NCBI GenBank assembly: GCA_964016875.1
Contig: OZ024736.1
Span: 36,550,707 to 36,614,706, forward strand
DNA: 64,000 nucleotides
Direction of reading: 5' to 3'
DNA from: Fallopia convolvulus
Taxonomy: Eukaryota; Streptophyta; Magnoliopsida; Caryophyllales; Polygonaceae
The position numbers and the translations under genes are program-made. Within the stretch, counting starts at the first letter, position 1. Every line of letters starts with the position of its first letter. The notes beneath the pieces were generated by a model. The model saw only the letters and a program-made list of their open reading frames with translations. It ran no database searches and was not told the origin of the DNA. Below, piece by piece: positions 11,446 through 22,473 of the stretch.

Positions 11446-12460
11446 ATGCCTCCCAAAACCAAAGGTAAATTCAAAACACTAAAATCTCAATGTTGAACAT
11501 CTGAAAGCTATTGGGATTATTTCTGTTCGAATCTAATAGCTATTGGGATTTTAGACCAAAATTGTTGATTCAGAGCGCTGGTGGATCGGTGGATTTAGGG
11601 TATGGTCTATTGGGGTTTATTCTCATGAACACTGGTGCATGTTGACTGTTTGAGTGATGCCTTGTGTTTCTTTTTTTTTTTTTAATTTGGTAAGATTTAG
11701 GGTAGCCCAAGTATTACTTGGATTAGCCTAGAGCACCCGTAAACGGGTGAGAACTGGTTTACTAACCAACTATAAGAAAGAAGGGCAAATCGCCGCCCTG
11801 GATGCTTGAACCCGAGACCTCTTGCACATTGGCAAGAGGCTCAACTGTTAAGTCATGAGCATTTGGTCTTTTTTTTTCTTTTCTTGTACTTTGTGTTTAG
11901 ATTGCAAACCATATATATATTTCTTTCATTTTATGCCATCAATGGTGTATTTGCTTGATTCAAAAATCAGGTTTTATACAAATGAAACTATAGATCTATG
12001 TGAGCGGGTAGAAATTAACCATCATTATGATTTTTCTGTCAACCGCCATAAAGGTATTTTACTTATTATGCTTTTATTATCTTTTAGTATTTTCTTATAA
12101 AATTAAATATGGTGGTTATGTGACATAATGGAAGATTTTATCTTAATGAAAAGATAGAACTTTTGCTTGGAGTAGGGAGCAAGATATCGCTTTCTTGGGC
12201 TTTAGAGGCATTGGACCGACCCTAAGGGAGATGATTTTTGGCCCCATTTCCCTCTCTCTTTCATTATAAATACACGTCTTCGCCGTGTATGAAGAACATA
12301 TATGAAAACACACATTGAGAGTTTGAACAGGCTAATATTCGCTTAGCTTATTTGGTCAAGGAGACTCATACTCGCTGTGTCCATTGTTTTGCATGTTCTA
12401 GGTTGAAGATGAAGTTGGAGCGGAAGGTGAAGAAGAGAGACAAAAGGAGTAATCAATTAG
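11446..12460 (+). other. Possible remnants of an unidentified spliced gene
   Basis: I do not recognise a gene, but three pieces look exon-like. An ATG at 11446 reads M-P-P-K-T-K and runs into a GGTAAAT donor after a CT-rich leader. An open piece near 11970-12053 (F-Y-T-N-E-T-I-D-L-C-E-R-V-E-I) sits between a TCAG acceptor and an AAAGGTATTT donor. An acidic piece after TTCTAG near 12402 (V-E-D-E-V-G-A-E-G-E-E-E) ends soon after. Joining the first two directly gives a stop, so the model is incomplete. The pieces persist in unit 2 (42437, about 42955-43037, about 43388). Confidence 0.22.
11671..11868 (-). mobile_element. tRNA-derived SINE, unit 1 copy
   Basis: On the minus strand a Pol III promoter-like head is visible: a tRNA-like stretch with a B-box match (GGTCTCGGGTTCAAGCATCC) and an upstream A-box-like region (GCTCATGACTTAACAG). 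A short body follows, ending in an A-tail that appears as the T-run 11671-11683 on the plus strand. Head, body and tail add up to about 200 bp, typical for plant SINEs. The target duplication is not clear. The same element sits in unit 2, so it inserted before that duplication. Confidence 0.65.
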
Positions 12461-12655
12461 TGCATTGAAAGCGGAATTTTTGTGCACTAATTAACAAGAT
12501 CGGTGGATTCGACCGTCGTGGATAGAAACTAGAAACCGTGCATTTGCGTGATAGTTGTTTTGTTTGTTGTATATTTAAATTTTAATGTTCTTATCTTACC
12601 AAACACAGAAAGAATATGGGGTAATATTTTGAGCCAATGATCCTAGCTCCGCCAC

Positions 12656-14059
12656 TGAATACATATATTCTACCTTTAAGGAACTTAGTAGTATACATTG
12701 ATCAATCTTTCTAATTCTTGTTTTCACTGTGACATGTATTTGGATTGTAATTCATAAAACTATTCGAGAAGTAGCATATTTTTTGGACAAATCTATTTTA
12801 GGCTTGGAAAATGCGAATCTTCGAATGTTCAAGGCTTGGAAGAAATCTATTCTGATCGTATCAACAATATACCCTTGAATTATAAGATATCATGTTTGAC
12901 AATTGTTGCTACATATGTGCAGGTTTTTGTTGATAACATTTATGTTGGGACGATGTTAGAACTATGGTTCCACAACATTCGAACAATGATGTTATCTCTA
13001 GTTTTGATAACGACAAACGCCATATGAGAACTAACGTTTACACTCAATTATTTCAAGGGGACTCTAATTCAAATGAAGACTCTCTCAAAAAGGGAACACA
13101 AAAGGAACTCAGGATTATATGAATGCAAGTTCCTATTAAAGGAACTCAAAAGAGAGCAGTTCCTCGATATGGGAACTCACATGTGAAGACAGACCGTGTA
13201 GTGTAAATCGCGAGATCCTGTCTTGGACAAAGCAGAGGCACAGTCTGAGGAACAGACTGGGACAAGTGATCCAACTGTTTGATTGAAATTTGAAGTTGAC
13301 TAGTTTTAAATCAAGTGACATGTGAAGATTGGAAAACTTGGTGTGCAAGACAAAGGGCATTTTGGACATCAATGAAAATGAAGATATCAACCCAAGCTCA
13401 ATCGACTATATAAGCTAATGAATAGTGCTTGGAATAAGCACTATTGAAAAGACGTTTGAAGTATTGAAGAGAAGTCAGCGTCGAAGAGTTTTGATCTCAA
13501 CGACGGAAAATTCAAGTTCCCAGGAGTAAAGGAAATGTGACAGTGAGCTCAAGGTGTAGGGTTCAGTTTCCTTGTATTTAGTTGAGTTGTTCGCTTAGGA
13601 ACTAGGTTGAGAAGACTTACTAGTGTTACTAGAGTTAGGATACTGCTAGGAACAGAGAAGTGTAAGTCTGACCTATTGTAAATAAGGAACAATCAATAAA
13701 TCAAGTAGGTACGTGGTCGTTCAAAATCCTCCAAGCGGAGGTAGAGGTTTACCCACACAACTACTTGGTTGTTGTGGGGTTTCTCTATAAAGAAACTGTG
13801 TCTTTTACTTCTTGTGTTACTTCCAATTGCATGTTTACTTCCGCTGCATTGGGAAGAGCCTAACCGCCAGTTTCCAATCTCTTACTAACGCACGTCGATC
13901 CAACAATTTACTTCATCAAGGAGCTGGAGTGAGTGATTTACGTGTTTGGGTCGAGATTACACATTATGTATGTATGGAGGTCTATGTAGATTACTGGTGT
14001 ATTTGTTTTTATTCAACTAAAAGTTTCAGCCTCACCAAGAACAATTCACTTTTCATCAC
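12656..14059 (+). pseudogene. Glyoxalase I 3'-end relic, unit 1 (intron 8, exon 9, 3' UTR)
   Basis: From about 12656 the sequence follows intron 8 of the upstream glyoxalase gene (matching from about 4765), including the GTGCAG acceptor and the start of exon 9 (V-F-V-D-N-I). After a solo LTR (12943-13905) it resumes with F-I-K-E-L-E-stop and the 3' UTR up to the Copia target ATCAC at 14055-14059. Exons 1-8 are absent, so no enzyme can be made. The start of homology marks the breakpoint of the tandem duplication. Drift from the parent is considerable, including loss of a 40-50-base piece of the intron. Confidence 0.88.
12943..13905. mobile_element. Solo LTR (963 bp) inside glyoxalase exon 9 relic
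   Basis: It starts TGTTGGGACG and ends GATCCAACA, with 6-bp inverted ends TGTTGG/CCAACA. It is flanked by ATTTA (12938-12942 and 13906-13910). The parental exon 9 has a continuous sequence at this place, so the insertion boundaries are exact. There is no internal coding region. The same LTR at the same site and with the same target duplication occurs in unit 2 (43938-44896). Confidence 0.88.
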
Positions 14060-14180
14060 TATTAGCACATATTTATATCGTATTATATTACCCGAACTTG
14101 TACCACAAGGCACACTCTTGTATATATATGTTATGATAATGAGAAGAGAACCCTAAGGGGAATTTACCCATATTCTTTCA
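14060..14180 (+). repeat. 5' LTR of Copia element, unit 1
   Basis: This 121-bp LTR starts TATTAGCACAT, ends ATTCTTTCA, and is followed at 14181 by the PBS-like TGGTATCATGAG. Its ends do not follow the usual TG...CA rule at the left side, but the ATCAC duplication fixes them. Confidence 0.88.
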
Positions 14181-14452
14181 TGGTATCATGAGAAACCTAA
14201 CCCTAATCCTCGACCCCCCTTCCGCTGTCGCAGACCTTCTCTCCGCGCAGCCCCCCCCCCCCCCACCGGCCGCCTTCCGTAGCGTGCCCCATCCCCAACC
14301 TCTCCTACTGACCGGTCCTAGAACCGGCCGCTGCCTGTCCTTCACGCCGCTCCCCTCAGCTCATCAAACCCTAACAAAAATTAGCCTTCTGCCATGTCTG
14401 GCAAAACAGGAGACGGTTCTTCTGTGACGGAACGCCCAAGAACAAAGATCTG

Positions 14453-17400
14453 GTGACTCCCGCTCTCCGGGAACACACGGAGACAAGCGGATCTCACAGA
14501 TCCAAACAGGTATTTCACTCAGCCCTAGCCATCTCCAACATAAAAAATCTCATTCCACTCACTTTGGATGTATCCAATACGAAATACAACTCGTGGGCTG
14601 AATTGTTCAAAGTCGCTGCTCGTGCTCATCGCGTTCTCGATCATATCGACGCGTCAATCCCTCGCCCCGCTGATGTTGATGATGCTCTCTGGGATCAATT
14701 GGATGCAATCATTCTTCAATGGATCTATGCTACAATATCATTGGATTTACTCCTCACAATCCTAGAGTCTGACGCCACTGCTCTTTCGGCATGGACCAAG
14801 TTGAAGAACCTCTTCGAAGATAACAAAGAGACCAGATCTGTCTATCTTCAGAATGAATTCTCTCGTTGTCGTTTGGAGTCATTCTCCTCTGTTTAGGCCT
14901 ACTGTCAACAACTCAAGGATCTTGCTGATCAATTAAAGAATGTTGATTCTGCTCTTAATGAACGTTAGATGGTTATTCAGATGATTGCCAGATTGTCATC
15001 TGAATATGATACGATCGTTAGTTTCATCCAACAAACACGACCATTGCCGGATTTCGCTTAAGCAAGATCGATGGTCTTACTCGAAGAGACCCGACGTGAA
15101 AAGCGGGACGCTCTTGCCACCGACGTCAAGGCTCTGACAGCGGCCTCGACCTTCTCCAATCCACCGTCGGAAAAGCCAGTGAAAAACTCGCCTCAGTAGG
15201 AGACCGGCGGGCGTGGGCACAAAGGCCGCGGGCGCGGTAGAGGTGGCCACGGACGCGGATCTGGCCGCCGTAAATTTTCAGCGAACTCCATACGATTGGA
15301 TTCCGGTTCTGACTGGCCTAAATCAGAACCAATGGCCCTTCGGGGCATGGAACCAACTTCCTTTCCCTTACCCGAACACACCTAATGCCGACATTCTTGG
15401 CGCCGCACCGCCTCAACAACAACCACAGGCTAACGCCATGTTTATGACACCGGGGTTCGGGTATTCAAACCCGAATGAACTCGCTCAAGCTTACAGTACT
15501 ATGAATTTATACCCGCCAGACAATGCGTGGTACATGGACACATGCGCCTCCTCACACATGGCCAATAATCCAGGTAAACTCTCCTCTATTACTTCTAAGA
15601 GTCCTTTCCATTCGATAATAGTCGGAAATGGTCATCAGATTCCAACTTTGGGTTTAGGAAATGCCTCAATCCCAACCCACCCATCACCCTTACATCTACG
15701 TAATGTTCTTGTTGCAACTCAAATTATCAAAAACCTTGTTTCTATTAGACAATTTACCACTGACAATAATGTTTCCGTTGAATTTGACCCTCTTGGCTTT
15801 TTGTGAAGGATCTTCAAATGGGCACCAATTGAATGAGATGTAATAGTTCTGGCAAACTCTACCCTTTTTCGAGTCAACCATCCAAGTCATCTTCAGTGTC
15901 TCTGTCTGCCGTGTCCTGGCCGATCTGGCATGCTTGTGTCGGTCACCCCGGTGCTCCTGTTTTTCGTCATCTTCAGCAGTTTTCTATTCCTCGAGTCAAT
16001 AAGGGCAAATTGCCTCCGTTTTTCTGTCAGTCATGTCAACTAGGAAAACATGTTAGATTACCTTTTCATAAATCTGTTACGATTATTATGTTGCCTTTTG
16101 ATATTATTCATAGTGACTTTTGGATGTCTCCTATTACTAGTATTGATGGGCATAAATACTATCTATTGTTTTTAGATGATTATTCTCACTTCCTATGAGT
16201 TTTTCCACTTAAGTATAAATCTCAAGTGTTTGAGCATTTTGTGCGTTTCCACAATTTCGTCAAAACCCAATTTCATACTCAAATTAAATCATTCAATGTG
16301 ACATGGGAAAAGAATTCGACAATAACCAATTCCATTCATTTTTTCGAACCCATGACATAACCTTTAGATTCTCTTGCCCACATACATCATCACAAACGGC
16401 AAAGCAGAACGCATTATTCGAACCATTAACAGTATGTCTCGGACCATGCTCATTCATGCTTCTCTCCCACCTCGTTTTTGGATTACGCCATTAATGTGGC
16501 TTCATATCTTCTCAATATTCTACCCACATCCATCCTCAAAAATAAATGTCCAACACAAGTCCTCTATAATGTCAAGCCCCACATATAATCATCTACGAGT
16601 TTTTGGGTGTCTATGTTTTCCTAACCTTTCGTCTGCCATATCTCACAAACTTCAGCCCCAGTCTACTACATTTTGTCCCGTCATGCTACTTTTAATGAAG
16701 ATGATTTCCCCTTTTCCAAATTCAAACCACCCTCGGCCATCAGATTTGATTTCCGACAATCCGACGACACCTACTCATCCTTTTTACCTCCACCATGTCC
16801 TGAGTTCGCCTACCAACTCTGCGTATCAATCGACATTGGTGCCCTCTCCCCTGGCTCAAATATCAACCCCCGCTACTGCTAGCCAAACCGCGGGCGCGGC
16901 CACACCCCTCGCGACCGCGGCCATACCCCCGCGGGCGCCGTCGTGACCCCAGCGGCCGCGGGTTTGTCCCCTGCGCTTGCTGATTCACCTTTTAGCACAT
17001 CACCGTTTCGACCTCCCCCATCCCCGGTTGTCCATCCGATGACCACTCGGGCACGTGCCTGTATTCATAAACCACGCCGCTTGTTTGACTTTAATGTCCA
17101 AACTAAACCTTCCGCACATCTATCCCCCATTCCCACCTCCCACAAAACAACCCTCTTAGACCCAAATTGGAACGCTGCTATGTACGATGAATATCGAGCT
17201 CTTATTTGTAATGGAACCTGGGTTTTGGTTCCTCGGCCTACAAAGGCTAATGTGGTCCGTTGTATGTGGCTGTTTCGACACAAGTTTCGCTCTGATGGTT
17301 CTTTAGAGAGGTATAAAGCCCAACTGGTTGTTAATGGTCGGTCTCAGGAGGTTGGAATTGATTGTGATGACACGTTCAGTCCGGTTGTAAAACCAGCCAC

Positions 17401-18541
17401 TATTCGGACAGTTTTGCATCTTGCTGTTTCGCGCTCTTGGGCTATTCATCAACTTGATGTTAAGAATGCATTTTTACATGGGACTCTGCAAGAAACTGTA
17501 TACATGTTTCAACCTCCTGGTTTTGTTGATTCTAGCAAGCCTGAACATGTCTATCTTCTGAAAAAGACTTTGTATGGCCTCAAACCGGCCCCAAGGGCTT
17601 GATACCAGCGTTTTTTCTAACTTTCTACTTGGCATCAGATTTGTCATCAGTTGCTCTGATTCGTCTTTATATATATTTTGTAGAGGGGATGCCACATCTT
17701 TTCTTCTGTTATATGTTCATGACATTATTCTGACCGCGTCTTCTGATTCACTACGGTCTCACATCATTTCTCTGCTTGGAAAGGAATTTTCTATGTCCAA
17801 TTTGGGCCCTCTATCATATTTTCTTGGTGTTTCTGCAAAACACACTGCGACTGGCCTTTTCCTCTCTCGAGAAAAATATGCCAGACCTGACATTTCATAT
17901 GCGGTTCAACAAGTGTGTTACATTATCTTACGTTACATTATCTCGAGAAAAACACACTGCGATTTGGGCCCTCTATCATATTTTCTTGGTGCGTTACATT
18001 ATCTTATGTTTACTAGACCGGACATTTCATACGCGGTTCAGCAAGTGTATTTATTTATGCATGACCCCCAGGAGAGTCATTTGTCAACACTTAAGCGGAT
18101 CATTCGATTATTCATGGCACTCCCTCTCTTGGTACGACCATTTCTGCATCTCCTACTCCGACTTTGGTTGCTTATACAGATGCTGATTGGGCTGGTTGTC
18201 CTACAACTCGGCGATCTACTTCAGGTTAATGTGTGTTTCTCAATGATACACTTGTTTCCTGGTCCGCCAAGCGACAATCAGTCATATCTCGGTCTAGTGC
18301 TGAGGCTAAATATCGTGGGGCCATGTATCTTGCTTCAAATCCGGTTCATCATCAGCGTACTAAGCACATTGAGCTTGACATACATTTTGTCCGGGATCAG
18401 GTTGCTTTGGGTCATATTCGGGTTTTTCATGTACCTTCTCGTTATCAATATGCAGATATTTTTACTAAAGGGTTGCCTCGGCAATTGTTTCTAGATTTTA
18501 GAGACAGTCTCACAGTTAGGGAACCCCCCAGTTTCGACTGA
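14453..18541 (+). pseudogene. Decayed Copia gag-pol, unit 1
   Basis: Gag (about 14453-15200) is UBN2-like with Y-N-S-W-A-E-L-F, broken by TAG codons. A Gly/Arg-rich stretch precedes the protease near 15531, where the active-site motif reads D-T-C-A-S-S instead of D-T-G-A-S. Integrase follows (zinc-finger part near 15930-16060, core near 16080-16490). RT starts near 17160 (N-G-T-W-V-L-V-P, L-D-V-K-N-A-F-L-H-G); its catalytic motif is Y-V-H-D, with the first Asp of YVDD lost. RNase H (about 18000-18541) has lost about 35 residues between K-Y-R-G and M-Y-L-A-S-N. A local duplication of about 130-150 bp lies at 17800-18010. No product can be active. Confidence 0.88.
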
Positions 18542-18548
18542 GGGGGAG

Positions 18549-18671
18549 TATTAACACATATTTATATCGTATTATATTACCCTAGCTTGTACCACAAGAC
18601 ACACTCTTATATATATATATGTTATGATAATGAGAAGAGAACTTTAAGGAGAATTTATCTATATTCTTTCA
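18549..18671 (+). repeat. 3' LTR of Copia element, unit 1
   Basis: This 123-bp repeat begins TATTAACACAT, directly after the purine tract, and ends ATTCTTTCA before ATCAC. It differs from the 5' LTR by scattered substitutions and an extra TA pair. Confidence 0.88.
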
Positions 18672-18850
18672 ATCACACTTCATCTTTTTATAATCTCGTT
18701 GGATAAGAGACGAGGGCATCGATGATCATATCCCCAATTTTTTGTAGATACGAGATGTGCTCAACTATGTTGCATTTTGCAAATAAGTATGACAATTAAA
18801 GAGATGCATGTTTACTTGCTTAATTAGAAGGTACGTAGGATTGTAAAACT

Positions 18851-19913
18851 GTTTTTTTAAAAGAAAGGTAAATATTTTAGAGAAGGGGATATACAAAAAT
18901 GCTACAAGAGAAGAGTTAACAACTCACAACAACTGCGAGAGGAGACAAAAATACAACATGCTCACTAGCCCAAATTACTAACAAAATCGATCCAATTCCT
19001 ATTTCTTGGGTTAGTCATATCACAGTTTGCAATGAGGTTGGCCTTGGTGTGGCTCTTGATATGGTCTGTACGCTTTGCTCAACATTTGGTTGAGATTGAT
19101 TAAACGCCACCCGATTTCTAGTGTGTCAAATGTGGTAGAGAGTTGTTGTAGCTAGGTGATAAAGATAATACTTAGATTGAAGAAGAAGGGAATGAAATTA
19201 TTGTATGAAAGTGAAGAGGATTGAAGATTTAAGGCAAAGAACAGATTAGGCAGAGTAGAGGCAGAAAAAATACGTGAAAAGGAGAAAAGAGAAAAGATAT
19301 TAGGGTTAAGATAATTTCTGATTTTTCATTGATTGACTAAAAACACAACAATAGGAGAGTATTTATAATAACTCTCATATCTAGCTAATACGGAAAAGAT
19401 AACGGTAAGTATCACTAGGGAAGCATAAGTAAGAGTGGAGATGTTCTTCTTGCCGGAGAGAGAGCCCAGCTGCTGTAACCAATGGATAACATTGATGTCG
19501 CCGATCCTAATGCACATCCAGGAGCAAAGATCGCGGAAGACACTTTGCACAAAGCTACATGCTGTCCAAAGGTACGTGTTGGTTGGATTCGAGTTGATGG
19601 TGGTGGAGATCACAGCTGGTGTCTTGGATCATGTTCCAACTGCGAAGTTTATCCTTCGTGGTGAATCTGCCATGGATCGCAATCCAAGCAATAAGGGAGC
19701 ACTTAGGGGTGTTTATCTTGGACCAGATTACACCGAGCCAAGTGTAAAAATGACTACGGTGCCACAGGATGTTGTAGGTGGCCTTGGTGGAATAATTACC
19801 ATCACCATCGTTGAGCATATCTGAGATGTGGGAGGGAGATGCGCTTCTCAGAAGAAGATCTCAGATTTTCAATAGGTTACACCAGACCCAACTGTCCCTA
19901 GGATCAGCCAAAG
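18851..19913 (-). mobile_element. 5'-truncated LINE fragment, unit 1 copy
   Basis: The insert is flanked by GTAAAACT (18843-18850 and 19914-19921) in glyoxalase downstream sequence, with a T-run at its left end, so the LINE lies on the minus strand. Minus-strand 19818-19555 reads a zf-RVT domain: V-I-W-S-K-I-N-T-P-K-C-S-L-I-A-W, then G-R-F-T-T-K-D-K-L. RT and ORF1 are absent, as expected for 5' truncation. The same insertion occurs in unit 2 (51533-52599), where about 100 extra bases are present. Confidence 0.82.
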
Positions 19914-20587
19914 GTAAAACTAAGTTTTTCACAGTACATTCAGATTCATATTGTTTATTTCGTTTATAGTTAATCGGTTGATTTGGTCATTAGGATCAAA
20001 ATTAATAATAAAGCAAAAAATCAAAAAATCATCTTTATGAAGGAGGAAAAGACTTTTTTTCTCTTAAGGATTTTGTTTTCCCAATGTGTTTTTCGCATGT
20101 ATTCAAGTTCATATTGTTTGATTTGTTCTAGCTTCCGATCCATCCATTAAGACCAAAATTCTTGATACGCTACGCTCTTGCATCCTTGTACGTGCTTAAC
20201 CCGTCTTATATAAAGTTTGATATAAAAAAAAGTTGAAAAGGTGGACAAACTTAATAGGACATCATATAAAACAAACTTTCAGGGAGGGAGAGTAGCTAGC
20301 TTCAATCCAATTCAAAGTAAAACATTACTCTGAAATAAGAAAAAAGGTAACGGACATTCTTCCTAAAATTAGGAATAAATCAATTCAATTTGTGTTCTGT
20401 GAAATCCCTTACAATTATTTTGATGATCCAACAAATGAATTACATCATATGAAAACAAATTACATAGAAATTAGAATATATAAACCCCCTCGACAACAAT
20501 ATAATTATAAGATGCAAACTCATAAAATTCAGACATCCACAGCAAACCCTCATATTGGTATATGCTCATATAGCTTAATTAAACTTG
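19914..20587. other. Unit 1 glyoxalase downstream flank joined to XTH-b 3' flank
   Basis: Bases 19914-20150 follow 5415-5635 of unit 0, running straight through the site where unit 0 holds a LINE (empty site near 20110-20125). Bases 20150-20587 follow 8245-8579, with a private insertion of roughly 120 bases around 20175-20325. No gene is seen. Confidence 0.65.
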
Positions 20588-21819
20588 TTAAAACTGTGCA
20601 AGTGAGCACTCCTTGGGCACTTTCCCACTGAACCTCTTGTAATCCTTGCAATAATCATAAAACATAAAGTTGTTGCGGATCCAGTTCATCTTCCCAAGTT
20701 GACCCGGCGACAGCTTGAAGAAAGCTTGGTTGGCCCACCAGTTGCTAGGGTTCTTAGGGTTAGCACACTTCCAGATGCTCTGGAATCCCTGCCAGTAGCA
20801 AGCGTCGGTCCTGAATCCCTTGAAGCCGGCCTTGAATGGGGCCAGGCGCCAGTCGGTCTTCACCTTCCCGCCTTGAGTTGCCCACTGGTCCGCGTTCCAC
20901 AAACTCGCAAACATCTTCATGGCTTGCGAGTCTGGGAAATTTATCTCTTTGTCGTGCTGGTTTCTGAACACGCGGATTGGGACTCCATCGACCAACCACC
21001 TACATCGTAAAGAAACCGATCATACGTACTCCCAAGCTCAATAATTTAAGATCACACATATGTATATTATATATGTATCTCAATTACGTACGTACACAAA
21101 TGCATGTCGTCATAATTGACATGGCAATAATTTAGATGGCTTACACGACAGCGTAGGGGTTCCAGAAGATGGTATAGGTGTGGTAGTCGGATGTTGGATC
21201 AAACCAGACTTTGAATTGTTGCTCTCTCTTCCCAAATCCTTGAGTGAAGATGTTGGTGTGGATGGTGTAAGGTTGGCCTGTCACGTTTCCTAAGAACTCG
21301 AAATCAATCTCATCGTGCTTGTCTCCGAAGGATGACAACTGTAAGTTAAGTAATTAATTGATTAGAGGTACTGGATTGATCCATCATGTATGCCATTAAT
21401 TGTTTTGGTAAGTATATATATATGTATGTATGATTTTGGTTCACGCTTACGCACATAAAAGGTGGTGACGGTTCCAGCAGAGTTTCCGGGCACCAGCTTA
21501 ATCTTGAGTTCGATTTTCCCATACAAAAAGCTGGCCTTAGACGTGATCCCGGATCCTGTACGTACACAACAATATATATTAATTAACTTTATCTCATATC
21601 TATATGATCATAATTGGGAATGAATTAATTACCTCCGAATTTGTTCAAGTGAAGCTCGAGCGAGTCAGAGCCGGTGACTAAGCCGCGATTAGGGGCCCAG
21701 TAGAAGTAGGTTGCAGTGGAGAGATTAGCTTGAACCTCTACCAATGCAACTAAGGCTGTAACCAATCCTATAAGCAATGCTCGTTCAAGGCTTCTCATCT
21801 TCATCGACCGAATGATCAA
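20588..21819 (-). CDS. XTH: Xyloglucan endotransglucosylase/hydrolase (GH16), copy b
   Basis: This is a second XTH gene with the same four-exon structure as copy a: 21819-21633, 21555-21455, 21338-21145 and 20999-20588 (297 residues, all junctions in phase). The predicted protein is identical to copy a, including the signal peptide, the H-D-E-I-D-F-E-F-L-G catalytic motif and N114-V-T. I found one base difference in the whole gene, a silent Ala codon in exon 2 (GCG in a, GCT in b, near 21476). Introns and promoter are also identical. Both copies look functional; divided expression cannot be inferred because the promoters do not differ. Confidence 0.95.
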
Positions 21820-22195
21820 TCTATCAGCTTTCTCTGCTCTCTTGATCGATTAATTACTTCGACCAGATGCCCAGCTATGAGAGTGATCAGCTGCTTGAAG
21901 CTGGCTTTTGATGTTGGTGTCGATTGATTGTATCATAGCAAGCTATGTATATATATATTTTGCAAATTTAATATTATATTGGATAGGTAGTTGGTAAGAT
22001 GTCAATGGATTCATGTAAGTTGAACACTGCCTTAATTTGTATGTGTCTACATGTTGCCCTTCACCTGTTTGCGGGAGACTTGTATTTTAAATTTTAATGT
22101 AGTTGAAATTACGCAAGTGTGTGTATAATTTAATGATAAGAAACAGCTAGCATTTTTAGTCGAGACAAAGAAGCACGTCGGGTGTGCCGGCCCAT
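21820..22195 (-). promoter_or_regulatory. XTH-b promoter and 5' UTR
   Basis: It is identical in my reading to 9812-10187, including the TATATATATA stretch (about 21948-21958). The far upstream sequence is different from that of copy a: beyond 22195 lie a few bases of old flank and then a LINE holding a 12-kb retrotransposon. Long-range control may therefore differ even though the proximal promoters do not. Confidence 0.6.
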
Positions 22196-22473
22196 ATGCC
22201 ATTCTACAACAATGTAAATCCCCTATTTTTTTTTGTCGAAAGAGAGGCGATACTCTCCGTCCCCTCAAAGGGGAATTTTATTAATAGGGAAAAATGAGCT
22301 ACTTAGTCAGCAAACGGGGGGTAGCTCGTCCCCTAACATCATCAAACAACAAAGAATAAACACCCTTCGGCGGGTCACACAATACATGAAAACCTATGCT
22401 AAAAGAAAAGGCTAAGGAGGCTAAATAATCTGCAACAGCATTAGCCTCTCTAAAGATATGCCGGAATTGGATT

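Larger units (their letters stand above)
10188..12655. other. Unit 1 spacer between XTH-a and the glyoxalase relic
   Basis: This is AT-rich spacer found again in unit 2 at 36386-37203 and 42024-43650. No complete gene is seen. It contains the intact (empty) target site of the unit 2 Helitron between 11030 and 11031, a CT microsatellite near 11312-11330, a tRNA-derived SINE (11671-11868) and possible traces of a small gene (11446-12460). Compared with unit 2 it lacks about 80 bases at its left edge. Confidence 0.65.
14060..18671 (+). mobile_element. Copia-type LTR retrotransposon with very short LTRs, unit 1 copy
   Basis: This is a 4,612-bp element flanked by ATCAC (14055-14059 and 18672-18676), inserted in the glyoxalase 3' UTR relic. 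LTRs are 121 and 123 bp. Next to the 5' LTR is a PBS-like TGGTATCATGAG (tRNA-iMet type), and before the 3' LTR is a purine tract GAGGGGGAG at 18540-18548. The order gag, protease, integrase, RT, RNase H fits Copia. The LTRs differ at roughly ten positions, so the insertion is old for its length. Confidence 0.93.

Noticed and set aside
11671..11868. A tRNA gene on the minus strand
   Set aside because: Only promoter-box similarity is present; no complete cloverleaf can be folded, and an A-tail follows, so it is a SINE.
12836..13027. Small ORF starting in glyoxalase intron 8 relic
   Set aside because: It runs from decayed intron through the exon 9 remnant into the solo LTR; not a gene.
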